Assembly: GCA_947034885.2 (NCBI GenBank)
Contig: OX344755.2
Span: 23,877,052-23,941,051 of the forward strand
Length of the DNA: 64,000 nucleotides
Source of the DNA: Thuidium tamariscinum
Taxonomy: Eukaryota; Streptophyta; Bryopsida; Hypnales; Thuidiaceae
Reading direction: 5' to 3'
The position numbers were made by a program, and so were the translations under genes. A model generated the notes under the pieces. That model searched no databases. It saw only the letters and a program-made list of their open reading frames with translations, and was not told the DNA's origin. Below are positions 23,473 through 34,978 of the stretch, piece after piece (position 1 is the stretch's first letter; each line of letters opens with the position of its first letter).

Positions 23473-25280
23473 CAATAAAGGGAGAGATTTATATTTTATA
23501 ACCATATTTTATTGCAAGACATTCTGAACTCTCAAGTTGTAACTTGTAAGGGCCTAATATAACAATTTCTAAACAAATTAGATAAATGTATCACCATACT
23601 TTCTACAATTCTACAGTTGGAAGATGGTGACATTCATGATTGCATTAGAGGATGAGTGAAATTTGAAAATGATGCAATTATACTTGAAAAAGGATTTCAA
23701 AATGTGAAAAATTATAGAATCGTTCATTTCAATGTAAGTGAATGTAAATATGAAGGAGTGTACTTCAAATGATTTTACCCCTTACTGCCTTACTGGTTTG
23801 CATTTAGAAATATGTAAAGAGTATATGTTTTCTCTATTAAAGTAGGGTGCATACATTTTTTAAATTAATAATGTGTTGGATCCTTGAATCATTCATCAAT
23901 TTCTTTTCACTATTTATTATTTTATATGACACCCATATTCCCATAATGCAAAAATGATGAAGAAGCTAGGGTTTAGGTTCTAGGGTTTAAGGTTTAGGGT
24001 TTGGGCTTGTCTACACTCTACAAAAGTGGACGTTGATGCTATTCGGATAGGGTGTAGGGTTGAGGACTTACTTTCTTTAAAAATTTTAATGTGCAGAATG
24101 AAACTCAATTTCACACATACACAATACATTGAACATTGGATGCTTTTTCCAACCCTTCCCATTTTTACCCCTAAAAGCCCGCACTTTTTTTTTGGGATGT
24201 ATAGAAATTTTGGGTAGGTACCTACTACTTAGTACTTACGAGCGGGGATATCTAGATTTGAGGCTAAAATTTGAATGGAATTGAGTCAATTGACCAATGT
24301 GGGGGCGAGGAAGATCTGTCATATGCACCAAATTTTCATGGCATTTGAAAACACCGGTCAAAGGTTATAGCCTAATATGTTACTTTTTTTTTGTAACAGG
24401 GCATTTTATGCAAATAAGAGAAAATCACTTATTTCATAAACAAGAATTCCAAAAATTCATTTTCTAGAGTTCTGGATACGCGTGAAGTTTTGAATCATTC
24501 CATTTTGATGAATGAGTCAAAAGTGATGTGGATTTTCTGTTTCTGGGTAATTTTGGATTTCCTACTCTAAAATAAACTTTGAAATCCTTTATCTTACCCA
24601 ACTTCCAATATTTTTGGACGAAAATAAAATCGTAGGATGTAGATACATTATTACAACATTTCAAATTTGTGACCATTGGAAATTTGGGATTGGGAATTTT
24701 CAATTCCATATTTCAACTGTAAATAATGTAGTGCGTTTTATCATTCTCTACTCCTATGTATTTACTGTTTTTTTCCTATACGTTGTACTATTCCAAATGA
24801 TTTGAAAATTTTTAAGCATGTGCCCAACTTCTGTAGGAAAACAAATCCAAAGAAGCACGACCATTTAGGTCATTTTTTCATAGAAATGTGAGCTTGGAAA
24901 GTGCAGCTGCCTTGCTTTTTGGCTTTCGCAGGGTAAAAAAATGGTTTCAGTTAATTTGAATGCTTATATCTTCCAATCCACTCGGTGGAAATGTTTGAAA
25001 TTTTTAAAACATGCTTTTGATGCTATATAATACAATATCCTACGATCTGATATGTCAAAAAAAGTTGTTTTCCAAAGATTTTGGTACTTGTACTAGAAAT
25101 GGCAGTTTTGGTTTTTTGGAGGCAATTGGAGTGCTTTTGGAGTTTTGGTGAAAGTATATTGACGGTCCTTTAAGGGTTCAAGCTTTAAATATGACTTTTG
25201 GAGAACCCAATGTTCAGTTTGGACTTGTGGAATCCAATGTGGACTTTTCACTTCTGGAATCCAATGTTCAGTTTGGACTT
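23473..25280. other. AT-rich region with a diverged TTAA-family copy
   Basis: No gene. The right part, from roughly 24900 to 25178, resembles the 3' half of the TTAA-flanked family: aatgcttatatcttcc, aaatggcagttttg and the end phrase ggtcctttaagggtt. Its left end is not clear. Confidence 0.4.
23968..24003 (+). repeat. Degenerate plant telomere-like repeat
   Basis: Imperfect run of GGGTTTA/AGGTTTAGG units. Too short and mutated to be more than an interstitial telomeric trace. Confidence 0.6.
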
Positions 25281-25289
25281 CAAAATCTG

Positions 25290-25545
25290 AGCGGTCGGCA
25301 GGGCGGACGCCTTTGTCGGACGCCCAGTCGGTCGTCAAGGCGGATGGGAAGGTCCATCGGACGTCCGCATGGCCAGCAGGGCGGCCGACCGCCCAGCGTC
25401 CACCGGACGGGCGGACGACCCCAGGCGGACGCCCCGTCCGGCGACGGTCCGCATTGGCCATCCGCCGGTCCGGTGCCGGACCTGTCTAGGTCTGGCGGCG
25501 GACGGGTATATGGTCGGACGGCCCCTTCATTTTCCCTCACTTCTT
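25290..25545. repeat. Subterminal array D (GCGGACG words)
   Basis: GGGCGGACGCC, GGCCGACCGCC, GGACGGGCGGACG and similar words. Just left of it, at 25190-25280, three AT-rich near-repeats of a 36-bp unit (tggaatccaatgt...ttggact) form a second small direct repeat. Confidence 0.8.
25507..25513 (+). promoter_or_regulatory. TATA-like box of gene D
   Basis: TATATGG in the gene-proximal edge of the array, 246 bp upstream of ATG 25753. Weaker than the TATA boxes of genes A and E. Confidence 0.35.
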
Positions 25546-25752
25546 TTCTCCTCACGAAGTGACCCAAGTCGGATGTGCTGCTTATTGCCACGTGTGAGTG
25601 CGTGGTGCTAGTTGCTCCTACTTGGCGGAGAGAAGGGGTCATTACTTTTTCACGTTGAAGCTTTGACCGATTGTATTACGAAGACACGTTTCATACCCTC
25701 TCGTTCACAAAATTGAAGGTTTCCAAGGGCTTGTAAATTTGGATTCTCTATC

Positions 25753-28700
25753 ATGGCTACAGATAGCGGTGCAAGTACTGATGGGATGAATTCAGGAGGT
25801 GACCAAAAAAAGCGAAATAAAGTGAAGGGGACTACACATGGACTATACTATGAAATTTTGGATGATCCGAACATCATAGCAGAGAGCGGTTGGGAATATG
25901 AGACCGCAGATTATTGGACCTCCAAACTATGTAAGCAGTACGTTAAAATGTACCACATCAACAAGTTGTGGCCTCAGGATGCACACGCACGCCAGACTGC
26001 GGATTTCAACTGTAAACCACATAGTTGCATTGACCCGCACTTTGTCCATCGAGCGACAGAGGTGTGGGGGGCCATGTTTGGCCCTAAACCAATGTCTAAA
26101 GGGTACATCAACTACAGCTTGGCGTCCATGGTGTATGCAGAACTGAGATTGAAACGCAAGGTGGATTGGAGCACGTTCCTAACAACAAAGAAGAATCCTC
26201 TACTCCTGCAGCAAAATCAAAAGGATATTCCCGATTCGTGGCCGCAGACGGCGCAGAGGGTACAACCAATCTTACAGAATCCAACAATGCCTACAACGGT
26301 GGCCTCAGCAAGCGCATGTGCGAAACCGTAGTTGGATTCGAGGGAGACGACATCCAACGTTATGAACGTTTCTGCGGTTCATGTGAATGACCAAAACAAA
26401 TCTCCCAACCGGGAAGACCTCGTCAACAAAAATGGTGGCCCGTCTCCTCCAAAGACGGACCCCACGGACGAAGAGGTTGCAGGGGCCAATGTCACAATTG
26501 GACATTATGTAGACAGCGGTGTTTTAGATAGTTTGGGATATGCAACTCTAAATCCACAGTTGCCAACATCGGAGAGCCCATTGTGTACTCCAATCATTCA
26601 AGAGGACCTGTCAAGAACGAATGTGCAACAATCTAATGCTGCTTCCACCAATGTAATAGTGGATACATATGAGTTTATAAAAAAGTATCCACATTTGTCA
26701 AGTTTAGACTCGACTAGCTTCAAGAATCTTGTTGCAATGCCACAGATTCCGCATTTGGAAGGCTTGCTTGACCTTAGTATCAAGTGGAAGACAGTTGAAG
26801 AACGTTTGTTTCCATTTGAGCAACGAACTCAACAAAACGAGCCGGAAAGCAGTACTCCACCGAAGAAAGTATATCAACCCGCTGACTTTCCACATGCCGC
26901 TCTGGCATTGACAAGAACTGCCACATGGATAGATGAATTGGCTCCAAGGGTTGGTGCGTTTGCTGATGAATTAGCGTCCCTAGCTCCTACACTATTGAGC
27001 GGTGCGTCGGCTTTCTTGCACTTCACCGATCAAATGTTACCAATTCTCATGTTCGCGATTCATTGTGAAGAAAGTCACGTTGAATTGAGGGAGGAGCTAA
27101 AAGAAAGTGCAAGAGAAATTATACGGTTGAAGGTTGCGCTCGACAGTGAACGAGAAGAACAGAAACGCCCGGAAAGGATTCAAAGGATGGAGGAATCATT
27201 GAAATGTATTGAGCCAAATCAAGGGACTCAAGGTAGCGATCAACTCTCTCTTCCAATGGACAAGGGCAAAGCTCATGTCGAGCCAGACCAACAAACTTTG
27301 CCGATTGGCCGTAAAAGTTGGCTTGACTTGCAAAAAGAATTGGACTAGTCCAATGCCGAAAAAGCCCTTCTTCAGTCCAAGTTGGATCAAATGATACGAG
27401 TGCAGGCCATGGATGAATATTTGCCTAGGAGCGGATCGGAGTCTCATTGGTTGGGATGGGTACAAAAACTTCAAGACCCACCCTTATTAGCAGCTCGAGA
27501 AATGAACAAGCTTCGTATGATTGCATTGAAGGGTAACGATGAATGCAATGCCGTCGAGAAACATTTGAAGAAGTTTGAGAGCGAGGTGGATCGCCATCTA
27601 ATTGAGAGTGCTTCAATCACATGTTGGGGAAACACAGATGCTATGATGGAGCGCTTGAACCACACAAAGAAAACGGAGGGTGGAAATATCAATTGGGCCT
27701 TGGAAGTAGAGGAAGGATGGGTCCCTTACCAAACGCTTTCAGCACACATCAACAACAAGGAGAAGCGTGTTATGCATAATTTTGATGTAGGTCATAAAAT
27801 GTTGGATGGTATTTGTACAGTTTGCCAATACGGTTTTGGACCTGAAGGAGCCATAACCTTGGGCCATTGTGGCCACACTTTTCACGTGCGGTGCATCATT
27901 CAAGCATCAATGTTTAGCTCGGTTTGTGCCGAATGTCGTTCTCCTTTGAGTCCTAGGTTTTATGAATTGTTTGGACTCTTGGATGTTATGCCCCCCGGCC
28001 AGGAATACAACAGGTGGACCCTTCCATTGGACCAAGGGCCATACGAATTTGTGAATTATAAGCATTGGGGAAAACCTCTACAATGGAATCCAACAGAACG
28101 GAGGCATGCATTGTACGATGACGTCCGTGGTCCAGTGGATGCTTTCAATTGGATGACCCAAACGAACGAGGTGGAAATACGTGCCCGTTCAATTGACGAT
28201 GATGAGGGTCGTGAATTGTTTTGTCGCAACATGGGGGGGCATTGGAGCGTGTAACGTAAAAAGTTCTTCCGGTTTCCAGAGAAGCACGTGGAGAAAACGG
28301 AAGATGGAGAATGGGTTGCCGTGGAGGATTTAGAAGAATTCAAGGAACAATATGCGGCATACGACCACGGTTTGATAGGTCGGGCCTTGTTGTTGTCAAT
28401 GTTGGAAGAAGCTGCCGAATATCGTGCTTCCGTGGACATAGATACGGAATGGAACACAAGCGAACCAATGGTGGAGGTGGTGGAGGCGTTTGACTGGCAG
28501 GTTGGGGAAATCATAAAGCAGTGGAGGACACTTCTATTCGAAGGATGTACGACCGAAAAATCATTGAATGAATTCTCATTTGAAGTGGCCAACAAAGTGG
28601 TAGACGAGGTCTTACTTCGATTGCAATCTACTTTGTCAGCCTTGAAGTTGAGGTCTGTGGATTTGACTCCCAAAAGAGAGAAGAAACGGAAGTTGGAAGA

Positions 28701-28893
28701 TGATGATGATTATACAGTGGACACGGCAGAAGCATTCAAAATAGTTGAGCGGACTAATAAATCCGCACGGCTAGTTGGCCTTGAAAGCCCTGAGGCCCAA
28801 GCTCGTCGAGAAAGTCTACGAAGTGCAGCTCGACGCACTAAAGATGAATCGTCTCGTGGTTCGGGAGAGGGTAGTAGTAGTAAAACAAAGTAG
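25753..28893 (+). pseudogene. GWE-WT domain plus coiled coil plus RING-H2 protein (unit D)
   Basis: One reading frame runs 1046 codons from ATG 25753 to TAG 28891, broken only by three stops: TAG 26329, TAG 27346 and TAA 28252. No frameshift is needed. Residues 46-140 are the GWE-WT domain (GWEYE, YWTSKLCKQYVKM, HINKLW, VDWST at 137-141). The middle is Pro/Ser/Thr-rich, then heptad-like helices (VELREELKESAREIIRLKVALDSE). A RING-H2 finger has C688 and C691, then GHCGHTFHVRC, then C725 and C728. After it come YELFGL and a C-terminal helical region with a KKRKLE basic patch. Known RING-H2 proteins are ubiquitin E3 ligases; that role is inference here. The gene at 42653 shares the whole layout. 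The stops fit C-to-T changes of Gln codons. It is probably inactive, though recently so. Confidence 0.75.
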
Positions 28894-29887
28894 ACATGGA
28901 CCTATACGTCTTATATGAGTTTTTGATTGAACCATCGTATTGTATGGACTATGGATGGTTAGATGGTGATGTGTATTTTAGAAGGATAGAGCAATACTAG
29001 GTAAACGTACACGGAATATGCTTTGAGTTATTATCAGTTTTTAATATGAACATATATATGGAATTATTTATCTATCTATTCATATATCTATCTATTTATG
29101 TATGTATCAATTAGTCAATGTACATATTCACTATGCACAATACTTTTTGATGTGGAATGTATGGTATTAGAGGCATGGTATTGGATGTAAGAAATTATGA
29201 TTGAATATTATAATCTTTGAATTCTTAATTGATTTTGATTTGTTTTGTTCTTGTATATGATATCTAATATGCCTAGTTTCAATTGGCACGGTTACCATGC
29301 AAAAAAAGAAATATACAACTTATAAAAATGTTTGTTGTTTGTTAAATTTGAACAAATTCGTCGAAGCTCAAAATAGGCCTTGGATATTTATGGGTAAACA
29401 CTAAAGGTGTTTTCAATAAAATATTATTTTTAGTAAACATGTATAGTTGTGAAATAATTTCTAAGAACTACTTCCGTTGGTAGATTTGAAGTTGCTTTCT
29501 ATGAGCAAATCCTTAGAACTTGAAATTTGGCATACATATTATCAACATAGAGATGATCTCATGCAAAGAATTTCATGGCCAAATTTTAATTTCTCAATCT
29601 TTGCTTCTTTGGGAGGGTGTCAAAGTTGGTAGCATTGGAATTTTAGTCACAACCACACATGTACGTAGATTTTGAAATATCTTTTTCTGGGCAAATCTTT
29701 TGGCCTTGAATTTTGACGCATGTGTTATTAACATAGAGACAATCTTGTGCAGAAAATTAAATGTAAAAATAATAATTTTTGAGCCCTAGGGAGGGCATCA
29801 AAGATGGCAACAGCAGGGGATTTTTTTTCCATGTGACAGCAAGAATTCGTAAATGAAGTAGACCTTCCTGTATATGTTTATGCACGG
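28894..29887. other. AT-rich 3' flank of gene D
   Basis: Contains short TATC/TATG microsatellite-like runs at 29055-29110. No gene seen. Confidence 0.5.
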
Positions 29888-30005
29888 TCAGTCCGCCTGG
29901 ACCGAAGTCGCCGTCCGCCCCGACCGAACTGGCCGTCCGCCCTGACCGAATTGGGCGTCCGCTTCGATTCAGCGACTGTTGCAACGGGTATTTGACTGTC
30001 CGCCC
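29888..30005. repeat. Short subterminal array (CGTCCGCC words)
   Basis: Four or five CCGTCCGCC(C/T)GACCGAA units in about 120 bp. It could be the right end of unit D, the left end of the truncated transposase unit that starts at 30265, or a shared junction. Confidence 0.65.
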
Positions 30006-30264
30006 CAACGGTCAGCTGCGCTCAGTTTACAATAAGTAGACTGAGAGAAGTCATTTGTAAGCACTCTTGATGAACTGAACACTAAGATTTCCAAGGGCTA
30101 GGCGCTGCAAATTTATTTGTGTCCCTTGCTTGGTAATGCATAGTTTGGTGGAAGGGGGGGCTTTCATTTTGAAGGCTTTTTGCACTGAGTGCTTATTTGA
30201 TTGTGGACTTTTACAACACAGTGCTAACGTTACCAATTACAATTGAAGGGAAAAAGAATTCAAT

Positions 30265-30660
30265 ATGAGCAAAGACTTCACCACTTGGTACATGATCCCG
30301 GAAACGAACAAAATACAATGCAAGGCTTGCAAGTGTGTGTTTGCCCGAAAAACTAGCCGTATGTTGAGCCACTTGGGATACGAAGGCCCTATGGGACAGC
30401 GTGATAGGGGCATCGGCTTGTGCTCGCAGTTGACATCCAGAACAAAATCCTTATTTGTTAATTGCAATGGGTTGTTTCCAAAAAGACCTATTGCGGACGG
30501 AACGGATGGCAACGGCATGCCTATGTCCACAAGCAATCTTTTAAATGATAGGGGCACGCCGTGTTCTACGCAAGAAGATTCATGCACCGCACCGGAAGAA
30601 GTGGTTGTTGTGGCTTCGCAAATAACTCCAAATACCAGGGTTGTCTATCCCGACGTGACG
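30265..30660 (+). pseudogene. 5' stub of a second hAT transposase gene
   Basis: From ATG 30265 a BED-like zinc finger is seen: C-x2-C in QCKACKCVF, SHLGYEG, and a distal Cys in GIGLC. It is followed by NCNGLFPK, matching FNCGGNVPT in the gene at 31433 and TCSGNVPK in the gene at 4129. Similarity ends at TRVVYPD near 30650, where array sequence begins. The rest of this transposase is absent, so unit E appears to have landed in, or recombined with, this gene. Confidence 0.7.
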
Positions 30661-30699
30661 TGGGCTTTTCCCGTCCGGATGTCATGACGTGTCAGTCGT

Positions 30700-31195
30700 G
30701 ACGAGTCAGGACGCGTTAGAGGCCGTCCCGAATGCTGACGGCGTCGTCGACAGCGCGGATGAAGTCCGTCGACAGCGCGCAGACGGCCTGTCGGCCGCCT
30801 CGACGACTGGCCGTCGCGTGGACGGATAGAGCGTCCGCGGCTTTAGGGTTTAGGCGCGACGGCCAGGCCGTTGCCTCGACAGTTTTCTGTTCAGCGGACA
30901 GTCACGGCATCTAGAGTTCGTCCACGCAGCGGGGACGGCCAGGCCGTCGTCTGGACGGCCAGAGCGTCCGCGGCTTGTGCACTTCGACGGGACGGCCAGG
31001 CCGTCGACTCGACAGTTTTCCGTTCAGCGGACGGTCATGGCGTCCAGAGTCCGTCCACGCTGCGGGGACGGCCAAGCTGTTGTCTAGACAGCGGGACGTC
31101 CGCTGGACGGCCAGAGCGTCTGCGGGGACGGCCACGACGTCCCGTCCGCGGCTGTCCACAGTGCGCCAACGGACAGGCCGTCGACTGGACGACTG
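30700..31195. repeat. Subterminal array E-left (GGACGGCCAGGCCGTC words)
   Basis: Palindrome-like GGACGGCCAGGCCGTCGAC and shorter GGCCAGAGCGTCCGCGG, ACAGTTTTC and GTTCAGCGGACGGTCA modules repeat two to four times. The larger modules of ~90-120 bp also repeat as blocks (compare 30862-30960 with 30996-31090). Confidence 0.85.
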
Positions 31196-31212
31196 CTGCC
31201 AAGCCTTCACAG

Positions 31213-31219
31213 TATATAG
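31213..31219 (+). promoter_or_regulatory. TATA box of transposase gene E
   Basis: TATATAG just beyond the array and 220 bp upstream of ATG 31433. Confidence 0.55.
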
Positions 31220-31348
31220 CACAAGCCGTGTATTTGAAGGTCACTTTTCCTTGTTGATCTCTGCTCTTATGACCTGGTTGGCACACAGCCATTGCACTAG
31301 AGTGAAGTCCAAGAAGAGTGTGTGGGAGGAACACTTGTTGTGAAAGTA

Positions 31349-31406
31349 GTAAGTGTTATTTCCACATCACATCCAAACAGAATACTAACCTGTTTTGTTT
31401 GTGCAG
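31349..31406 (+). other. Predicted 58-bp leader intron of transposase gene E
   Basis: GTAAGT at 31349-31354 and a pyrimidine-rich tract ending in GTGCAG at 31406 form a good donor-acceptor pair inside the leader. The first in-frame ATG after it is 31433. Confidence 0.45.
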
Positions 31407-31432
31407 TTTCAAGTGAAGAACCAGTGGGAGCA

Positions 31433-34400
31433 ATGGGAGGGGGGAGGACACAATGGGAACCCTGGTACAGGCTACAAGAGGATGGGAAAGTGGAATGCAA
31501 GTTCTGCAAAACGAAGATTAGTTACCGCAAGGATCGCTTGCTTTTCCACTTGGGTTATAGACAAAATGACACCCTCCCCGGAGTGAGAATGTGCAACAAG
31601 GCCAGTGCAGCAGTGAAGGCTATGTTTTTCAATTGTGGGGGGAATGTTCCTACGGTCTCCGAAGACGAAGAGGAACATGATGTGGAAGTGACATCACCGT
31701 CATCGAATCCAACGAGGGTGGTACGTGATCAAGAATTACCCAATGCTTCAATCTCAATTAGTGGAGGGGGAGGAAATACTTTGGGCCAAAATTCTCAAGT
31801 TCGATCATCAGAGGTGCCTGTCCCTTCTTCGACCCATAGTCGACCGCTGAGGCAATTATCCGTACAAGAAGAAATGGATACATCCAAAAAGCAAGTACTA
31901 GACAAGAAGTGGGCGAAGTTTTTCTACGAAGCAAATATCCCATTCAATGTGGTGAGACACCCCGCTTTTGTGGATGCCGTAAAGTCAACCTCCGAGTCCA
32001 GAGTTCTTTACAAACCTCCACCTTACAATGCCATACGTACGAAGCTCATGACATCAACAAAGGAGGAAGTGGCTGCACTGGTAGCGGAGAAGACAAGGGG
32101 GCCTATCCACAAGTACGGTGTCACTATATGTTCTGACGGATGGGACAATGTCAGCCATCGGCCATTGATCAATGTAATGTTGTCGTGCACGAGTGGAGAA
32201 GTATTTTTGGGATCGGTGGACACTACAGGCGAAAGCAAAGACGTTGTTTATGTGGCTAATCGCATGATCGATTACATTGACGCGGTGGGGGGACATAATG
32301 TGGTGCAAGTTTGTACGGACAATGCGCCAAACATGCGTTTGGTTGGTACTCAAATTACTCACGAATTCCCTCACCTATATTTCCAAGGTTGTTCCGCGCA
32401 TGCACTTGACCTTCTACTTGAAGATTGGGGCAAGCAACTTTGGGTGGTCAAAATGGTGAAGAAAGCAAAATCAATCGTGAAATTCATTCGCACGCATCAC
32501 ATGCCACTCGCCATTTTCCGACGACATTCTCCTAACCTCATGTTGAAGAATCCCATTGAGACACGTTTTGCGACCATGTTCCTCATGATCGAGCGTTTGG
32601 CCGAGGTCAAGGAAGCCGTGGAATCTACAGTCCATGATCCGCAGTGGAACGAATATGTGAGGTCCTCGAACGCTGCAATACACAATAAGGCAGAAAAGGT
32701 TCGACGTAGGGTTCGAAAGGACGAGTTCTGGAGGAGGTGTCTCAACTTTGTGCATATGGTAGAGCCTGTGTTGGTGGCTCTTCGAGAGTTTGATGGAAAA
32801 CATCCAGTCATGGGCAAAGCATGGATCGTGATGAAGAAGCTAGAAAAGCATGTTTTGGCTTTGAGGAATCGACCATTTTCATTGGAGGCAAATTATGCGG
32901 ATCGTGCTGAATACGCGTTTTACGAACGATGGGATTTGATGAAGACCGATTTGCACTACGCAGCTGCCCTGCTCAATCCATTCCTCCTTGATGAAATTGT
33001 ACTAATAGACGATAACGAGGCAAAGGAGGCCATTCTTAGAGTACTACGCAAATTGGCAGTTGGAGGGTTGGGATATGCAACCGCTTTGTTTGAGTACCAA
33101 TCCTTTCGAGACCGCCGAGGCATGTTCGCTGGACTTCCCGATGTGAATACTTTGAATTTGGAGCCGCATGAATGGTGGGATCTTCTCGGAGCCGGTGCTC
33201 ATACGCTTGCACCTATTGCAAGAAGGATCCTCGCACAAGTATGTTCCGCATCATCATGCGAACGCAATTGGAGCATGTATTCATTTGTCCACAGCAAGTC
33301 TCGCAACAGATTGACATCTGAGCGCGCGGAGGAATTGGTTTACATTTATACCAATTCGAGGACTCTCAAGGAAAGGGGTGCGGCGGATGCAGCACGATGG
33401 TACACTGAGAACATGTTGTCCGAAGATTCCATGACAACCGAATCAGATGGCTTGGATCGTGGTTCGGTTATGTCAGACGCTAACAACGATGACTCAGACG
33501 ATAGTTCTAGTGGCGATGATGATCCACCATTTCGGCCTTTGGGTGAAAGGCAAGAAAGGGGTCCCCTAATTGATGAGTCCGTATTTGACTTTGATGGCGC
33601 GGATAATGATGGAAATGACCACGGGGGAGATGAGGATGGAAATGACAACGGGGGAGACGAGGGTGGAAATGACAACGGGGGAAATGATGGCAGTCCGTCA
33701 TGGATGCCATGTACATCGATTGCGGGGTCAAGTGGTGGAAATCAAAACGAAGGGGTTGAAGCCCCACCTTTGCCGGTTATAGGGCCGATTGAAGAAGAAA
33801 TGCGTACCCGAAGACATGAACATGTAGTTGTGGTAGAAAGACAAGGCGAAGATGAGGTCGTTGCCACAGATCCCCCAGTGGCGCGGAACACTCGTAGCCA
33901 CAGATCCCCCATTGGTGTCGAGATAGACTTTCGCACATTGCGTCAAGACATGATCGGCGTGCGACCACAAGCGCCTAGCTTGGATGATCCACCCGTCCAA
34001 ATTTCAGCACGGCCTTCATCTTCTAGAGTCCGCCCCAACCAAGAAACTCCATCAGTCGGTACACGATTGGCCGGTCTCTTCCCAACTCTAAATATGACCG
34101 AGCGAAGGAATGCACCTCCATCCTCAGAACAACCCGTTGCACCGCCTACACGCACTACTAATCGACGCCCGCGGCCACGTGAAGAAGGCCCTACCAACGA
34201 ACGAGTGAATAGAAGAACACGTAGAAGGCTAAGAAGGGAAGAAGCGGCGAGTATACCATTTCTTCGCGAAGGTCTTCTCCCTGGACCGACGGGGCCCAGT
34301 GTGGATACCGCTGGAGATGGAGTAGGGGGGCGAACAATCCGCAGATTGGCTTCTATAGTAGGTGAAGGCTCAGACAGCCCTGACAACTCACCAAGCGAAG

Positions 34401-34603
34401 TCGGTAGGGCAACGTCCAATCATGATGATGAATCCATGGGTCCTAGTATAGTGAAGATGGTGAAGTTCCGGGAGATAGTGATTATAGAGGGACTCGTAGA
34501 GGTCCTCCACCTGCACCTCAAGACAATCAAGCAACCACGCGAGAGGCTGCTGCAAGGAGCATGGCTCTTAATCGTACACGTGCAAGACGTTGAGAGCATC
34601 TAG
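31433..34603 (+). CDS. hAT-superfamily transposase (unit E)
   Basis: Starts at ATG 31433 (MGGGRTQWEPWY). BED-like zinc ligands are C22, C25, H39 and C54. The DUF659 / RNase H-like core has CSDGWD (D235) and CTDNAP (D296); the hAT dimerisation region has CERNWSMYSFVHSKSRN (E610). Beyond residue ~660 is acidic, Asn/Gly-rich sequence with a GGDEDGNDNGGDE minisatellite, then Arg/Pro-rich tail. The core is co-linear with the gene at 4129 but clearly diverged, so the units are different subfamilies. No stop interrupts the core. Near 34455 the composition switches frame: the next frame reads DGEVPGDSDYRGTRR onward to TGA 34591, which suits the tail better, so a small late frameshift is likely. Catalytic residues are all present. 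Confidence 0.9.
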   Translation: MGGGRTQWEPWYRLQEDGKVECKFCKTKISYRKDRLLFHLGYRQNDTLPGVRMCNKASAAVKAMFFNCGGNVPTVSEDEEEHDVEVTSPSSNPTRVVRDQELPNASISISGGGGNTLGQNSQVRSSEVPVPSSTHSRPLRQLSVQEEMDTSKKQVLDKKWAKFFYEANIPFNVVRHPAFVDAVKSTSESRVLYKPPPYNAIRTKLMTSTKEEVAALVAEKTRGPIHKYGVTICSDGWDNVSHRPLINVMLSCTSGEVFLGSVDTTGESKDVVYVANRMIDYIDAVGGHNVVQVCTDNAPNMRLVGTQITHEFPHLYFQGCSAHALDLLLEDWGKQLWVVKMVKKAKSIVKFIRTHHMPLAIFRRHSPNLMLKNPIETRFATMFLMIERLAEVKEAVESTVHDPQWNEYVRSSNAAIHNKAEKVRRRVRKDEFWRRCLNFVHMVEPVLVALREFDGKHPVMGKAWIVMKKLEKHVLALRNRPFSLEANYADRAEYAFYERWDLMKTDLHYAAALLNPFLLDEIVLIDDNEAKEAILRVLRKLAVGGLGYATALFEYQSFRDRRGMFAGLPDVNTLNLEPHEWWDLLGAGAHTLAPIARRILAQVCSASSCERNWSMYSFVHSKSRNRLTSERAEELVYIYTNSRTLKERGAADAARWYTENMLSEDSMTTESDGLDRGSVMSDANNDDSDDSSSGDDDPPFRPLGERQERGPLIDESVFDFDGADNDGNDHGGDEDGNDNGGDEGGNDNGGNDGSPSWMPCTSIAGSSGGNQNEGVEAPPLPVIGPIEEEMRTRRHEHVVVVERQGEDEVVATDPPVARNTRSHRSPIGVEIDFRTLRQDMIGVRPQAPSLDDPPVQISARPSSSRVRPNQETPSVGTRLAGLFPTLNMTERRNAPPSSEQPVAPPTRTTNRRPRPREEGPTNERVNRRTRRRLRREEAASIPFLREGLLPGPTGPSVDTAGDGVGGRTIRRLASIVGEGSDSPDNSPSEVGRATSNHDDESMGPSIVKMVKFREIVIIEGLVEVLHLHLKTIKQPRERLLQGAWLLIVHVQDVESI

Positions 34604-34974
34604 GGAAAAAAATGTCTCCATGTCATCTTATGTAATATTGTGTAAGGCTGAATACCTTGCATGTGAAATTTGGCATTAATTATAAATACTACCCATGCTT
34701 CTTGTGCTCATGTAAGGCGCATGGGTAGAAATTTTTTATCTTCACATGTCACAAATTCTACAACGCAACAACGGATCCATTTATGCATATTTGTCCCAAG
34801 AAATGGAAATATTTGCTTTGTCGTTTGCCATGTGTTCTATACTCTTAAATTTGGATTCATTCTTCGAAGCTGGTTACCTACATACTTGGATATTTTGAGA
34901 TCATTATGGATTTTGCCATGTACAAGAAAACAAATGTAATCTGGAATATGGAGAAAATGATTGAAAGTACTGAA
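34604..34974. other. Spacer between transposase and TTAA element
   Basis: AT-rich 3' flank of transposase gene E; no gene seen. Confidence 0.5.
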
Positions 34975-34978
34975 TTAA

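Noticed and set aside
25753-28893. Alternative genetic code with TAA/TAG read as Gln, as in some ulvophyte algae
   Set aside because: Several interrupting stops would fit Gln, but the kinase gene of unit E has TAG where gene B has Trp, and a TGA as well, and several frames end naturally at TAA or TAG. Mutational decay explains all cases.
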